64,000 bases of DNA from Dermabacter sp. (GCA_030538475.1 JAUNTX010000011.1:18194-82193); one strand, 5' to 3'; positions 35,531-44,623 are shown, numbered from the stretch's first letter. Numbers and translations are program-made. The notes: generated by a model from the sequence alone, not told the origin.

Positions 35531-36271
35531 ATGACCCCACCCGCCGCTTCGCTCACGCTGCTGCCCGCCGTCGATGTCGCCTCCGGTGAGGCCGTTCGCC
35601 TTGTCCAGGGTGAGGCCGGGACGGAGACCACGTACGGTGCGCCGCTCGAGGCCGCCCTCGATTTCGAGCGCGGGGGCGCCGCCTGGCTGCACCTCGTGGA
35701 CCTCGATGCCGCCTTCGGGCGCGGCACGAATGCGGACCTGCTCGCCGAGGTGGTGCGGGCCGTGGGGATGCACGTCGAGCTGTCCGGCGGGATCCGGGAC
35801 GACGCGTCGCTGACGCGGGCGCTCGCGACGGGATGCCGCCGCATCAACCTCGGCACCGCCGCCCTCGAAAACCCCGAGTGGACCGCCCGGGTCATCGCCG
35901 AGCACGGCGATAGGATCGCCGTCGGCCTCGACGTGCGCGGCACCACGCTTGCGGCCCGCGGCTGGACCGAGGAGGGCGGGGACCTGTGGGAGACCCTCGA
36001 CCGTCTCAACGAGGCCGGCTGCGTGCGCTACGTCGTGACCGACGTGACCAAGGACGGCATGCTCAGCGGCCCCAACGTGGAGCTTCTGGCCGAGGTGGCG
36101 AGCCGGACCGACGCCGCCGTCATCGCCTCGGGCGGCATCTCAAGCCTCGCCGACCTTGAGCGCCTGCGCGCCCTCGTGGACGCCGGGGTCGAGGGTGCCA
36201 TCGTCGGCAAGGCCCTGTACGCGGGAGCGTTCACCCTGGCCGAGGCCATTGAGGTGGCCGGTCCCCAGTGA
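35531..36271 (+). CDS. priA: Phosphoribosyl isomerase HisA/PriA
   Basis: A 246-residue TIM-barrel isomerase. Seen: [21 protein letters not shown] with the first catalytic Asp, [53 protein letters not shown] with the second catalytic Asp, [12 protein letters not shown] and [15 protein letters not shown]. In actinobacteria this enzyme (PriA) often serves both histidine (HisA) and tryptophan (TrpF) synthesis; whether it does so here depends on whether a separate trpF exists elsewhere. AGGAGAGAG precedes the ATG. The stop overlaps the SseB gene. Confidence 0.93.
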   Translation: MTPPAASLTLLPAVDVASGEAVRLVQGEAGTETTYGAPLEAALDFERGGAAWLHLVDLDAAFGRGTNADLLAEVVRAVGMHVELSGGIRDDASLTRALATGCRRINLGTAALENPEWTARVIAEHGDRIAVGLDVRGTTLAARGWTEEGGDLWETLDRLNEAGCVRYVVTDVTKDGMLSGPNVELLAEVASRTDAAVIASGGISSLADLERLRALVDAGVEGAIVGKALYAGAFTLAEAIEVAGPQ

Positions 36272-37086
36272 GCGACGGTGACGCGGCGCCGAGCCCCCTT
36301 CCCGAGCAGGGCGCCCACGTGCGGCGCACGCTGCCCGATCACTTCGCGCACAAATCCCCGCTGACCGACACGGCCGGGATCGCGTGGAAGGGCCGCGACT
36401 ACACCGTGAGCCCGTTCCCGGAGGACCGCGGGCAGCTGAGCGAACGCCTCCGCGACGCCCTGCGGGCCGTGGACGCGGGCGAGGACGCCACGCGCGAGGC
36501 CTTCGTCGCGGCCCTCGCCGGTGAGCGCGTGCTCGTGCCCATCCAAGCGATTGCCACCGAGGAAGCCGTCACGGAAAGCGGCCTGCACGCCGATAACGCC
36601 TCCGACATGGCGATGGTGTCCTTCCAACTGTCGAACGGCCAGGCGGCGCTGCCCCTGTTCACGAGCGTCGAGGCCCTGAACGCGTGGAGCGCCGAAGCCC
36701 GCCCCGTCCCGCTGCAGGCCGAACGCGCCGCGCAGGCCGCGGTGGCCGAAGGCTGCACGATGCTCATCATCGACGCGGGGCGAGCGAGGCCACTCACCCT
36801 CAGCCGCTCCGCCCTCTGGGCGCTCGCCCAGGGCCGCGCGTGGAGCGCGCCGCACCGTGACGCCGAGGTGCTCGCCGAGGTGGCGCGCCTGCCCCAGCTC
36901 GTTGCCGAGGTCACGGCCGCCGATCTCGCGCCGGGCGACGAACGCGAGGTGGAGCTGCGCCTCACGCTCGTGCCGGGCCTCACCCGGGCCCAGCTCACCG
37001 CCGCGCTCGAGCGCGTGAGCGCGTTCCTGTCCACCTCCGATGTGGTGGCGGAACGGGTCAGCTCCCTCAAACTGACGCTGAGGTAA
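36268..37086 (+). CDS. SseB family protein
   Basis: A 272-residue protein of the SseB family; the family name comes from an enhanced-serine-sensitivity gene, and the biochemical role is unknown. The central part has the typical [39 protein letters not shown] (about 112-139) and [19 protein letters not shown]. The C-terminal 70 residues resemble the accessory domain of longer SseB proteins. GTG start overlaps the priA stop. In Micrococcales an SseB gene usually sits between priA and the infC block, and it does here too. Confidence 0.85.
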   Translation: MSDGDAAPSPLPEQGAHVRRTLPDHFAHKSPLTDTAGIAWKGRDYTVSPFPEDRGQLSERLRDALRAVDAGEDATREAFVAALAGERVLVPIQAIATEEAVTESGLHADNASDMAMVSFQLSNGQAALPLFTSVEALNAWSAEARPVPLQAERAAQAAVAEGCTMLIIDAGRARPLTLSRSALWALAQGRAWSAPHRDAEVLAEVARLPQLVAEVTAADLAPGDEREVELRLTLVPGLTRAQLTAALERVSAFLSTSDVVAERVSSLKLTLR

Positions 37087-37095
37087 CGGCGGGGC

Positions 37096-37101
37096 TAGAG
37101 T
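37096..37101 (+). promoter_or_regulatory. -10 hexamer TAGAGT of the MFS gene (leaderless)
   Basis: TAGAGT is followed by 6 nt and the GTG at 37108, with no ribosome binding site. Confidence 0.45.
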
Positions 37102-37107
37102 GGCCTC

Positions 37108-38490
37108 GTGGCACTGTCGATCTACCGCGAAGTTCTCTCCCAGCCGAAGGCCCCCTCGATCCTGCTCCTGGGTTTCCTGGCGCGCTTCCCGTTCTCCGCC
37201 ACCGGCCTCGTGCTCACGCTGCACTGCGTGTTCACGCTCCAGGTCAGCTACCTCATGGCGGGGCTCATCGTCACCTCCGCGACCCTCGGCGCGGCGATCT
37301 CCGCCCCCTGGCGCGGCCGCATGCTCGACACGAAGGGCCTGCGCCGCACGCTCGTGCCCCCGATCATCGTCAACCTCGTGTTCTGGTCGGTGGCGCCGTG
37401 GCTGCCGTACTCCCTGCTGGTGCCGAGCGTGTTCGTCGCGGGGCTCTTCTCCATCCCCGTCTTTTCCATCGTGCGCACCTCGCTCTCGGTCATCATTCCC
37501 GCGCGCCTGCGCAAGGCCGCCTTCTCCCTGGACTCCGTGTTCACCGAGATCGTCTTCATGACCGGGCCCGCGATTGCCACCGTGCTCGTCTTCTCGCTCA
37601 ACTCGACCCTCGCCATGACCGTCCTCGGCGCCGCCATCGTCACCGCGGGCATCGGGCTGAGCATCGTCAACCCGCCGCTGAAGAGCGAGCAGCTCGTGAT
37701 CCCCGCGCGGCTGCCCGCGCCCCTCGAAGCCGCCGAAGAGGGGACGTTGCGCAGCGGCGCCCAGATCGCCGACCGCCTCGCCTACGAACACACGCAGACC
37801 GGCCAGATCCCCATCATCGCCCCGCAAGACACCGAGGCGCCGGGCGGCGGGGCGTCCGAACTCGATCAGGCCCGCTCCCTAGCCCGTCGGCAGCTCGCGA
37901 GCCTCGGCGGCATCGCGATCCTGCTGGCCACGGCGACGGGTAACCTCATCCTCGTGGCCACCGACCTCGGGATTGTCGCGGTCCTCGAAAGCCGCTCCGC
38001 CGAACACCTCGTCGGCCTCGTCATCGCCGTGTGGTGCGCGGGCAGCGCGATTGGCGGCCTCACGTACGGCGCGATGACGCGCGACATCTCCCCGCTGTGG
38101 GTGCTCCTGCTGCTCGGCCTGTTCACCCTGCCGATCGCGCTCGCCACGGACCTGCCCGGTCTGCTCATCCTGTGCTTCATCGCGGGCCTCGGCGTGGCCC
38201 CGATCCTCGCCTCGACCGGCGAGGCGATTGCCCGGCGTGTGCCGGAGATCGCGCGCGGTGAGGCGATGGGCTGGCACGGTAGCGCCATGACCATCGGCGC
38301 GAGCGCGGGCGGCCCCCTCATCGGGCTCGTGATCGATGCCGGGGGAGCGGAGTGGGGCTTCATCACCGGTGGCCTCATCGGCGTCACGGTCGCCGTCTTC
38401 GGCCTCGTGGCCACCCGCATTCACCGCACCCGGATGCGCGCGCGGCTGGCGTCGGAGCTTGGTTCCCCACGCTCGGGGGTCACCGACTGA
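37108..38490 (+). CDS. Major facilitator superfamily transporter
   Basis: A 460-residue membrane protein with about twelve hydrophobic segments in two halves, joined by a long polar cytoplasmic loop (about 195-265, Glu/Pro-rich). The signature between helices 2 and 3 reads APWRGRMLDTKGLRRTL, the MFS motif A region. The second half contains YGAMTRDISPLWVLLLLG. It looks like the MFS proteins annotated as drug or sugar exporters, but the substrate cannot be assigned. It follows the SseB gene by 21 bp and converges with the siderophore operon. A GTG start 6 nt after a -10 hexamer is preferred. Confidence 0.8.
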   Translation: MALSIYREVLSQPKAPSILLLGFLARFPFSATGLVLTLHCVFTLQVSYLMAGLIVTSATLGAAISAPWRGRMLDTKGLRRTLVPPIIVNLVFWSVAPWLPYSLLVPSVFVAGLFSIPVFSIVRTSLSVIIPARLRKAAFSLDSVFTEIVFMTGPAIATVLVFSLNSTLAMTVLGAAIVTAGIGLSIVNPPLKSEQLVIPARLPAPLEAAEEGTLRSGAQIADRLAYEHTQTGQIPIIAPQDTEAPGGGASELDQARSLARRQLASLGGIAILLATATGNLILVATDLGIVAVLESRSAEHLVGLVIAVWCAGSAIGGLTYGAMTRDISPLWVLLLLGLFTLPIALATDLPGLLILCFIAGLGVAPILASTGEAIARRVPEIARGEAMGWHGSAMTIGASAGGPLIGLVIDAGGAEWGFITGGLIGVTVAVFGLVATRIHRTRMRARLASELGSPRSGVTD

Positions 38491-38546
38491 GGGCTCGGGA
38501 GCCGGTGAGGGAGCCCGGGGATCGGCGAGAAGTCGCGAAGGCCCGA

Positions 38547-39302
38547 CTAGAAGTAGACGGCGAGCGGGCCCCTCGGACCCTCCACCACCTCGACGTCCGT
38601 GTGAAACACGCGCGAGAGCGTGCCCGAGGTGACGATCTCCGACGGCGGCCCCGCCTCCGTGACCACCCCGTTGTTCATCGCGATGATGTGATCGGCGTAG
38701 TGCGCCGCGAAGTTGATGTCGTGCAGCACGATCACGATCGTGCGCCCCAGTTCGTCGCACGCCCGGCGCAGCTGCTTCATCATCTGCACGCTGTGCTGCA
38801 TATCGAGGTTGTTGAGCGGTTCGTCCAGCAGCATGTACCGCGTGTCCTGGGCGAGCACCATCGCCACGTACGCCCGCTGGCGCTGCCCCCCGGACAGCTG
38901 GTCCAGGAAGCGGTGCTCGAGCTCGGTGAGGTTGAGGAAGTCGATGGCCTCGGAAATCACCCGCTCGTCATCCTTTGTGAGCCGCCCCTTCGAATAGGGG
39001 AAGCGGCCGAAGCCCACGAGCTGACGCACGGTCAGGCGCGTGACGAAGTGGTTCTCCTGGCGCAGGATCGACAGGGTGGTCGCCACCGTCGCCGACGGCG
39101 TCTTCAGCACGTCGAGGCCCCCGATGTGGACGCTCCCCGAATCCGAGGTGAGGAGCCGCCCAATCATCGTGAGGATCGTGGACTTGCCCGCGCCGTTTGG
39201 CCCCACGAGCGCCGTGATGGAGCCTTCGGGAATGTCGGCGCTCACGGGCCCGATCTGGACCGTGTCGCTATAGCGCTTGGTGAGGTCTCGAACGCTGATC
39301 AC
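38547..39302 (-). CDS. Iron-siderophore ABC transporter, ATP-binding protein
   Basis: A 251-residue ABC ATPase of the FepC/FecE type that drives ferric-siderophore import. Seen: Walker A GPNGAGKS (34-41), the Q-loop ILRQENH (about 79-85), the signature LSGGQRQR (136-143), Walker B YMLLDEP (156-162) and the switch His in VLHDINF. The stretch LVGFGRFPYSKGRLTKDD resembles ATPases of catecholate systems such as YclP or FatE; this is from memory. GTG start overlaps the stop of the second permease. Last gene of a four-gene leftward operon. Confidence 0.92.
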   Translation of the reverse strand: MISVRDLTKRYSDTVQIGPVSADIPEGSITALVGPNGAGKSTILTMIGRLLTSDSGSVHIGGLDVLKTPSATVATTLSILRQENHFVTRLTVRQLVGFGRFPYSKGRLTKDDERVISEAIDFLNLTELEHRFLDQLSGGQRQRAYVAMVLAQDTRYMLLDEPLNNLDMQHSVQMMKQLRRACDELGRTIVIVLHDINFAAHYADHIIAMNNGVVTEAGPPSEIVTSGTLSRVFHTDVEVVEGPRGPLAVYF

Positions 39303-40417
39303 AGCCGGCCCTTTCGCATGACGACGATGAGGAAGGTGAGGCCGCCAATGACCTCGATGATGATGGTGACGGCGCCCTGGGCGCTGAACACGTGCCGCAG
39401 CACGAAGTAGGCCGCGGTGAGCACCGTGTACCCGGTCAGGGCCGCCACCGGCAGGATGAGCCGGTGGTCGTAGGTGTCCGTGAACTGGTAGGCGAGGGTC
39501 GCGATGAGGAACCCGAGGAAGGTCATGGGGCCCACGAGCGAGGTGGTCATGGCCATGAGGATCGAGACCAGCAGCAGCACGATCATCGTGTCGCGCCGGT
39601 GATTCAGCCCCAGGTTCGTCGCGGTGTCGCGCCCGAGCGCGAGCAGGTTGAGGCGCCGCGCATTCAGGTACAGGGCGCCCGCCGCGAGGATGACGATGGG
39701 GATCGCGTACGGCAGGTACTCGGTGCGGGCGTTGGAGATATTGCCGAACATGCGGGCGGTGAGGATGTCGAACGTGCTGGGATCCAGCATCCGCTGCATG
39801 AACGTGGACAGGGAGCCGAGCCCGCCGCCCATGATGACGCCGACCAGCAGCATGACGTGCATGTTCCCGTACTTCCCGCCGAGCAGCCACCCGTACAGCA
39901 GGGCCGAGAACCCGACCATGAGGGCCACCTGCAGGAAGAACTGGGGGATGCCGGTGAACAGGGTGACCCCGGCGGCGCCGAGGAAGAACACGGCCGCGGT
40001 GTTGAGCACGACGTAGAGGGCCTCGAAGCCCATGATCGAGGGCGTGATGATGCGGTTCGCGGCCGCGGTCTGGAACGAGACCGTGGCGAAGGCCTGGCAC
40101 GTGACCACCACGGCGATCACGAGGAGCGAGGTGGCGCGCATCTTCGCGATGAGCCAATAGCCCTCGGTGCCGAACTCCATCGGGTTGTTCCAGCTGAGTA
40201 CGCCGAAGGAGAGGGCGAGCGAGAGGATCGCGAGGCCGACAACGAGTGCGACGTAGCGCCGACGATGGGCGCGGGAGGTGAAGGAGCCCGAATGGCGCAG
40301 GACGCTCGAGGCGGGATCGGCGGCGGTCGAAGCCACGGGGGCCGACGGGGCCGACGGGGTGGACGACACCGAGGCGGAGGCTCCGGTGGTGGCGGGGGCC
40401 GAGGCGCGCTCACGCAT
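39299..40417 (-). CDS. Iron-siderophore ABC transporter, permease (FecCD family), second
   Basis: A 372-residue FecCD-type permease with about nine transmembrane segments. A 52-residue N-terminal cytoplasmic extension rich in Ser, Ala and Pro is unusual for the family. Seen: MRATSLLVIAVVVTCQAFATVSFQTAAANRIITPSIMG (positions about 93-130), the EAA-like coupling region LGRDTATNLGLNH, and VGPMTFLGFLIATLAYQFTDTYDHRLILP near the C-terminus. Its ATG overlaps the end of the first permease by 8 bp. The two permeases form the heterodimeric channel. Confidence 0.9.
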   Translation of the reverse strand: MRERASAPATTGASASVSSTPSAPSAPVASTAADPASSVLRHSGSFTSRAHRRRYVALVVGLAILSLALSFGVLSWNNPMEFGTEGYWLIAKMRATSLLVIAVVVTCQAFATVSFQTAAANRIITPSIMGFEALYVVLNTAAVFFLGAAGVTLFTGIPQFFLQVALMVGFSALLYGWLLGGKYGNMHVMLLVGVIMGGGLGSLSTFMQRMLDPSTFDILTARMFGNISNARTEYLPYAIPIVILAAGALYLNARRLNLLALGRDTATNLGLNHRRDTMIVLLLVSILMAMTTSLVGPMTFLGFLIATLAYQFTDTYDHRLILPVAALTGYTVLTAAYFVLRHVFSAQGAVTIIIEVIGGLTFLIVVMRKGRL

Positions 40418-41459
40418 GGCGGCTCCTTCGCACGAGGAGGGTAATGAAGACGACCGCGCCGAGGATGCCGAGGATGACGCTCACCGGCATTTCGAACGGC
40501 ATGACGATCGTGCGGGCAATGAGGTCGCACACCGTGATCACCCAGATGCCCACGAGGCACACCCACGGCAGGTTGCTGCGCAGGTTGTCGCCGCGAAACA
40601 TCGAGACCACGTTCGGCACGATGAGGCCCAGGAACGGCAGGGAGCCGATCACCACGGTGACCACGCCCGTGGCGACGGCCACGAGGCTCACCCCGAGGAA
40701 CATGATCGTGCGGTAGTTCAGCCCCACGTTCGTGGCCACGTCCTTGCCGAGCCCCGCCACCGTGAAGCGGTCGGCCACGATGTAGACGGCGAGCGCCACA
40801 ATCGCGACGATGAACAGGAGCTCGTAGCGGCCCCGCACCACGGAGGTGAAGCTGCCCGTGAACCAGATGGAGAGGTTCTGCAGCATGTCGGTACTGAGGG
40901 CGATGAACGTGGTGAAGGAGCCCACGACCGCGCCGAGCATGATGCCGACAATCGGCACGATGAGCGAGGACTTCAGGCTCACGCGTTGGAGGAAGGCGAA
41001 GAACACGAGGGTGCCGATGAAGGCCATGAGGATCGCGCCGAGCATCCGCTCCACGAGGCTGGCCGTCGGGATGAGGACCATGACGAGGATGAGGCCGAGG
41101 CTCGCCCATTCCGTTGTCCCCGTGGTCGAGGGTTCCACGAACTTGTTCTGGGTGAGCAGCTGCATCACGAGGCCGCACATGCTCATGGCCACGCCAGCGA
41201 GGACCAGGGAGAGGGTGCGGGGGACTCGGGTGATGGCGAACATCTCCCAGCCGTCGTCGGCCCCCGTGATGTCGTAGACGCCGACGAAGAGCGAGGCGGC
41301 AACGAGCGCGATGGTCACGAGGACGGCGACCCCGAGCGCAAGGCGATTGCGGCGCTGGGAGGGCAGGCGGGCACTCGAGACCTCGGGCGAGGCGAGCGTC
41401 TGCGGTTCGGAAGTCACGAGGGAAGTTTCCTGGGTGTGGTCACGGCGGAGCGTTCTCAT
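40410..41459 (-). CDS. Iron-siderophore ABC transporter, permease (FecCD family), first
   Basis: A 349-residue FecCD-type permease with about nine to ten transmembrane segments after a polar N-terminal tail (about 1-38). Seen: RVPRTLSLVLAGVAMSMCGLVMQLLTQNKFVEPSTTGTT (positions about 78-116), where related importers have GAxLAxSGxxxQ followed by NPLAxP; the AGLGKDVATNVGLNYR coupling region; and GSLPFLGLIVPNVVSMFRGDNLRSNLP. It lies 61 bp after the binding-protein gene. MRTLRRD is the most upstream in-frame start; a GTG a few codons in is possible. Confidence 0.9.
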   Translation of the reverse strand: MRTLRRDHTQETSLVTSEPQTLASPEVSSARLPSQRRNRLALGVAVLVTIALVAASLFVGVYDITGADDGWEMFAITRVPRTLSLVLAGVAMSMCGLVMQLLTQNKFVEPSTTGTTEWASLGLILVMVLIPTASLVERMLGAILMAFIGTLVFFAFLQRVSLKSSLIVPIVGIMLGAVVGSFTTFIALSTDMLQNLSIWFTGSFTSVVRGRYELLFIVAIVALAVYIVADRFTVAGLGKDVATNVGLNYRTIMFLGVSLVAVATGVVTVVIGSLPFLGLIVPNVVSMFRGDNLRSNLPWVCLVGIWVITVCDLIARTIVMPFEMPVSVILGILGAVVFITLLVRRSRHA

Positions 41460-41520
41460 GCGCTGGCGCGGGCACGCGCCGTGAAGGCTCGTACCCGCGC
41501 CGTGCGAGAAATATGGACGA

Positions 41521-42531
41521 CTACTTGTTCTTCTCGAGGGCGTCGGCGAAGGAGTTGAGGAACTCCGTGTACACCTGGATGTCCTCGGTCAGGTAGAAGT
41601 TGTTCGGCATGTAGACGATCGTGCCATCCTTGACGGCCGTGACGTTCTTCAGGGCTTCGGAGCCTGCCACGAGTTCTGCGGCGGGCTGGTAGCCCTCTTC
41701 GTCTGCGGAGACGGCCGCGTCGCGGTCCAGCACGATGATCCAGTCGGGGTTGGATTCCGCGATGGCTTCCACCGAGATGTCATCGCCCGTGTGGTCGGTC
41801 GAACCATCCACCTGGAGCGACGGGGTGAGGCCGAGCATCGGGAACAGCGGGCCGATGCCGCGACCGGTGACGGGCGCCGAGTAGTTGATGTCGCCGCCCG
41901 AGGTGATGAGGCCCATGACGGTCTTCGAGGGATCGTAGGCCTTGGTGACGCGCGTGATGGCGTCTTCGAACGCGGTGACGAGCTTCGCCGCCTCCTCGTC
42001 GTGGGCGAGAACCTCGCCCACGAGGGTGATCTGGCGAATCAGTTCGTCCTTGAGCGGCTTCTCGGAGTCGATGTCGGTGTCCACGAGCGCGGCGTTCGGC
42101 ACGAGGGCCTTGATCTGGTCGTAGTACTGGGCGTAGCGCTGGCCGTTGAGCACGAGGTCCGGGTCGGCGGCCACGAGCTGTTCGAGGTTGGGCTCGCGGT
42201 GGTTGCCCGTGTTGAGGATGCTGGAATCACTCGTGTAGCTCACCTCGTCGGGCATGAGGTCCACGGGGCCGGCCACGAGCTTGATCTTCCACTCGTCGAG
42301 CGTGCGGAACAGGCGGTTGTCGGTCGCGACAATCCGGGTGGCAGGCACGGGCACCGTGACGGAGCCGCGAAGATCCTCAACGGTCACCGTGGTGGGGGAG
42401 GTGCTGGCCGTCGAACCGCCAGCGTCGCTTGCCGCACCGTCGCTGCCGGAGGAGGAGCAGGCGGCGAGGGCGGCGGAGGAGGAGGTCAGCAGGGCAATGA
42501 GGCCGAGCTGGCGACGGGAAAGGGAAACCAT
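41521..42531 (-). CDS. Siderophore-binding lipoprotein of ABC importer
   Basis: A 336-residue periplasmic-binding-type lipoprotein. The signal peptide (1-24) ends in the lipobox LAAC, with Cys25 to be lipidated. SRRQLGL near the start resembles a twin-arginine signal. The mature protein has a Ser/Gly/Thr linker, then the class III binding-protein core, with TVPVPATRIVATDNRLFRTLDEW and PNLEQLVAADPDLVLNGQRY in lobe 1, the helical backbone around 170-190, and NPDWIIVLDRDAAVS in lobe 2. The start at 42531 gives the clean signal peptide. A DtxR/IdeR-like box lies 51 bp upstream. First gene of the iron operon. Confidence 0.92.
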   Translation of the reverse strand: MVSLSRRQLGLIALLTSSSAALAACSSSGSDGAASDAGGSTASTSPTTVTVEDLRGSVTVPVPATRIVATDNRLFRTLDEWKIKLVAGPVDLMPDEVSYTSDSSILNTGNHREPNLEQLVAADPDLVLNGQRYAQYYDQIKALVPNAALVDTDIDSEKPLKDELIRQITLVGEVLAHDEEAAKLVTAFEDAITRVTKAYDPSKTVMGLITSGGDINYSAPVTGRGIGPLFPMLGLTPSLQVDGSTDHTGDDISVEAIAESNPDWIIVLDRDAAVSADEEGYQPAAELVAGSEALKNVTAVKDGTIVYMPNNFYLTEDIQVYTEFLNSFADALEKNK

Positions 42532-42581
42532 GGGTGGAGTACTCCTTGAGAACGAGGGAGAAGGGTTGCCCCCTGAACTGC

Positions 42582-42600
42582 TCAGGTTAGGCTCCCCTAG
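42582..42600. promoter_or_regulatory. DtxR/IdeR-like iron box
   Basis: The 19-bp site reads TCAGGTTAGGCTCCCCTAG and matches the consensus TTAGGTTAGSCTAACCTAA at 15 of 19 positions. It lies upstream of the leftward siderophore operon. Iron-loaded DtxR/IdeR-type repressors bind such sites, so the operon should be off in iron-replete cells. Confidence 0.75.
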
Positions 42601-42643
42601 TGTCCACGAACGGCGAGGATTATGCAAGCAGAGACTTGCTGAA

Positions 42644-43099
42644 TTAGCGCACGCGCCCCGTCCACTTCTCGCCCGGTCCCTCGCCCGGCTCGTCGGGGAA
42701 GGGGAGCGCTTCCGCGAACGCGAGCTGCAGCGAGCGCAGCCCGTCGCGCAGGGAGCGGGCATGATCTCCGCCGATTTCGGGCGCCGCTGCCGTCACGAGC
42801 CCGGCGAGCGCCGTGATGAGTTTCCGCGCCTCCGCGAGATCCTGGTACTGCCCCGTCGCCTCGTCCTCCGCGAGCCCCACTTTGACCGCGGCGGCGCTCA
42901 TGAGGTGCACCGTGGCGGTCGTGATGATCTCGACCGCCGCCACGTCGGCAATGTCGCGCGAGGCGCCGTCGGGCGTGCCCGCGGGTACCACGTTGCTCAC
43001 GGGGGCAGGATCGCCCGCGGGCAGCGGCGTCTTCGTCGGCCCTGCAGTGGGTGAGGGCGGGGCGGGCGTGGGGAGGGACGGGGTGGGATGCTCACTCAT
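42644..43099 (-). CDS. DUF1844 family protein
   Basis: A 151-residue protein with a Pro/Thr-rich, probably disordered N-terminal half (1-45) and a DUF1844 domain (about 50-135), recognisable by DVAAVEIITTATVHLMSAAAVKVGL and the following LAEARKLITALAGLV. The function is unknown, but it is conserved beside infC in actinobacteria, as it is here (divergent, 270 bp apart). The frame has an ATG 9 nt further upstream. The start at 43099 lies exactly 7 nt after a TAGGAT hexamer, matching the leaderless pattern of dnaE, and is preferred. Confidence 0.88.
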   Translation of the reverse strand: MSEHPTPSLPTPAPPSPTAGPTKTPLPAGDPAPVSNVVPAGTPDGASRDIADVAAVEIITTATVHLMSAAAVKVGLAEDEATGQYQDLAEARKLITALAGLVTAAAPEIGGDHARSLRDGLRSLQLAFAEALPFPDEPGEGPGEKWTGRVR

Positions 43100-43106
43100 G
43101 CGGACC

Positions 43107-43112
43107 ATCCTA
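43107..43112 (-). promoter_or_regulatory. -10 hexamer TAGGAT of the DUF1844 gene (leaderless)
   Basis: On the minus strand TAGGAT is followed by GGTCCGC and the ATG at 43099. The same hexamer, spacing and near-identical spacer occur before dnaE (GGACCGC) and the speE-like gene (GGCCACC). Confidence 0.55.
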
Positions 43113-43179
43113 CGCAGCCGGGACGCGTGCAGAAGCGAGCCAGGTCACCGCCCGCACCCCTTTCGCGCCGCCGGATCGC

Positions 43180-43369
43180 TGGTACAGTAGAGGGCTGGAA
43201 CATGTGCGTTCCTCCTCATCAAGTGGAGTCCCCTCCCACCCGAGCGGCCGCGGCTGCCGGGTCATGTCGACCGCTAGCGCTCGCGCGCTCGCGGCCTGTG
43301 AACGGGTCTCCGCTGTCGTGCGGGGGCCCTCGTTTATGTTCACACATAGGTCAATTGTGAGGAGCAATC
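43180..43369 (+). promoter_or_regulatory. infC promoter and untranslated leader
   Basis: TGGTACAGT (43180-43188) is an extended -10 promoter. A start near 43195 gives a leader of about 175 nt before infC. The leader is GC-rich with several possible hairpins (for example around 43240-43300) but no clear terminator. A known infC or L20 leader class could not be recognised by eye. AGGAG ends 5 nt before the ATC start. Confidence 0.5.
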
Positions 43370-43957
43370 ATCAGCGAACAGCGAATCAACGAACGGATCC
43401 GCGCCCCCAAGGTTCTTCTTGTGGGACCCCAGGGTGAACAGGTCGGTGAAGTTCGCATTGACGACGCGCTGCGGCTCGCCGCGGAAGCCGATCTCGACCT
43501 CGTCGAGGTGGCTCCCGGTGCCAACCCGCCCGTCGCTCGTCTCATGGACTACGGGAAGTTCAAGTACGAAGCCAACCTCAAGGCACGCGAGGCTCGTAAG
43601 AATCAGGTCAATACCCAGCAGAAGGAAATTCGCATGGGGCTCAAGATTGACACGCACGATTACGAAACCAAGAAGCGCAACGTCGAGAAGTTCCTGGATG
43701 GCGGCGACAAGGTTAAGGTCATCATCCGTTTCCGAGGCCGCGAACAGTCCCGTCCCGAGATGGGCATCAAGCTGATGCAGCGCATGGCCGAAGACGTCGC
43801 CGAATCTGGCTTCGTCGAATCGCACCCCCGCCAGGACGGTCGCAGCATGGTCATGGTGCTTGGTCCGAACAAGAAGAAGGCCCAGGCACGCGCCGAAGCC
43901 CGCAAGCGGAAGTCGGACGCCGAGAAGGCCGACGGCAAGCAGTCCAGCGCCGAGTAG
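43370..43957 (+). CDS. infC: Translation initiation factor IF-3 (ATC start)
   Basis: A 195-residue IF-3, the factor that keeps 30S subunits free and checks start codons. The conserved opening [23 protein letters not shown] is encoded from 43370 and is preceded by ATC, with AGGAG 5 nt upstream. An in-frame TGA at 43358-43360 closes the frame above, and the next ATG/GTG/TTG is the GTG at 43421, inside conserved sequence. ATC is therefore the only start that keeps the family N-terminus. IF-3 genes in many bacteria use such rare starts for autoregulation. The linker [18 protein letters not shown] and the C-terminal domain are intact; the tail is Lys/Ala-rich. Confidence 0.92.
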   Translation: MSEQRINERIRAPKVLLVGPQGEQVGEVRIDDALRLAAEADLDLVEVAPGANPPVARLMDYGKFKYEANLKAREARKNQVNTQQKEIRMGLKIDTHDYETKKRNVEKFLDGGDKVKVIIRFRGREQSRPEMGIKLMQRMAEDVAESGFVESHPRQDGRSMVMVLGPNKKKAQARAEARKRKSDAEKADGKQSSAE

Positions 43958-43987
43958 GGCGCGTAACTTACAAGGAGAACAGGCAAC

Positions 43988-44182
43988 ATGCCGAAGAACA
44001 AGACTCACTCCGGTGCCAAGAAGCGCATTCGCATCACCGGCTCCGGCAAGCTGCAGCGTGAGCGCGCCAACGCGTACCACAAGGCCGAGCACAAGACCTC
44101 GCGCCACAAGCGCCGCCTCGCTGGCGTGACCGACGTGGCCAAGGCCGACGTCAAGACCCTCAAGCGCATGCTGGGCCGCTGA
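43988..44182 (+). CDS. rpmI: 50S ribosomal protein L35
   Basis: A 64-residue L35, full length for the family, strongly basic. The signature MPKNKTHSGAKKRIRITGSGK opens the protein, and HKTSRHKRRLAG is the conserved central part. AAGGAGA lies upstream of the ATG. Second gene of the infC-rpmI-rplT operon, 30 bp after infC. Confidence 0.97.
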   Translation: MPKNKTHSGAKKRIRITGSGKLQRERANAYHKAEHKTSRHKRRLAGVTDVAKADVKTLKRMLGR

Positions 44183-44235
44183 GCACCGTCCTGCTCACCC
44201 TTTCTAGACTTACCGACTGACATAAGGAGAACCAC

Positions 44236-44616
44236 GTGGCACGCGTGAAGAGGGCAGTGAACGCCCACAAGAAGCGTCGAGAAATCCTCGAGCAGGCGTC
44301 CGGCTACCGCGGTCAGCGCTCGCGCCTGTACCGCAAGGCCAAGGAGCAGGTGCTCCACTCGGCGACCTACAACTACCGCGACCGCAAGGTCCGCAAGGGC
44401 GACTTCCGCCGCCTGTGGATCCAGCGCGTGAACGCGGCCGCTCGCGCGAACGGTATGACCTACAACCGCTTCATCCAGGGCCTCGGCCTGGCCGGTGTCG
44501 AGGTGGATCGCCGGATGCTCGCCGAACTCGCCGTGAACGACCAGGCCGCGTTTGCCGCGCTCGTTCAGGTGGCGAAGAACGCCCTGCCCAAGGACGTCAA
44601 CGCGCCTGCCGCCTGA
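44236..44616 (+). CDS. rplT: 50S ribosomal protein L20
   Basis: A 126-residue L20, needed early in 50S assembly and binding 23S rRNA. Seen: [61 protein letters not shown] (positions about 46-71) and the C-terminal [12 protein letters not shown], all standard. GTG start with AAGGAGA upstream. In other bacteria L20 represses its operon by binding a leader; no copy of that site was recognised here. Followed 7 bp later by the rRNA methyltransferase gene. Confidence 0.97.
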   Translation: MARVKRAVNAHKKRREILEQASGYRGQRSRLYRKAKEQVLHSATYNYRDRKVRKGDFRRLWIQRVNAAARANGMTYNRFIQGLGLAGVEVDRRMLAELAVNDQAAFAALVQVAKNALPKDVNAPAA

Positions 44617-44623
44617 TTTCCTC

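Noticed and set aside
38491..38546. Terminator between the convergent MFS and siderophore ATPase genes
   Set aside because: Only a 6-bp GGGCTC/GAGCCC pairing with a long loop is present, which could occur by chance.
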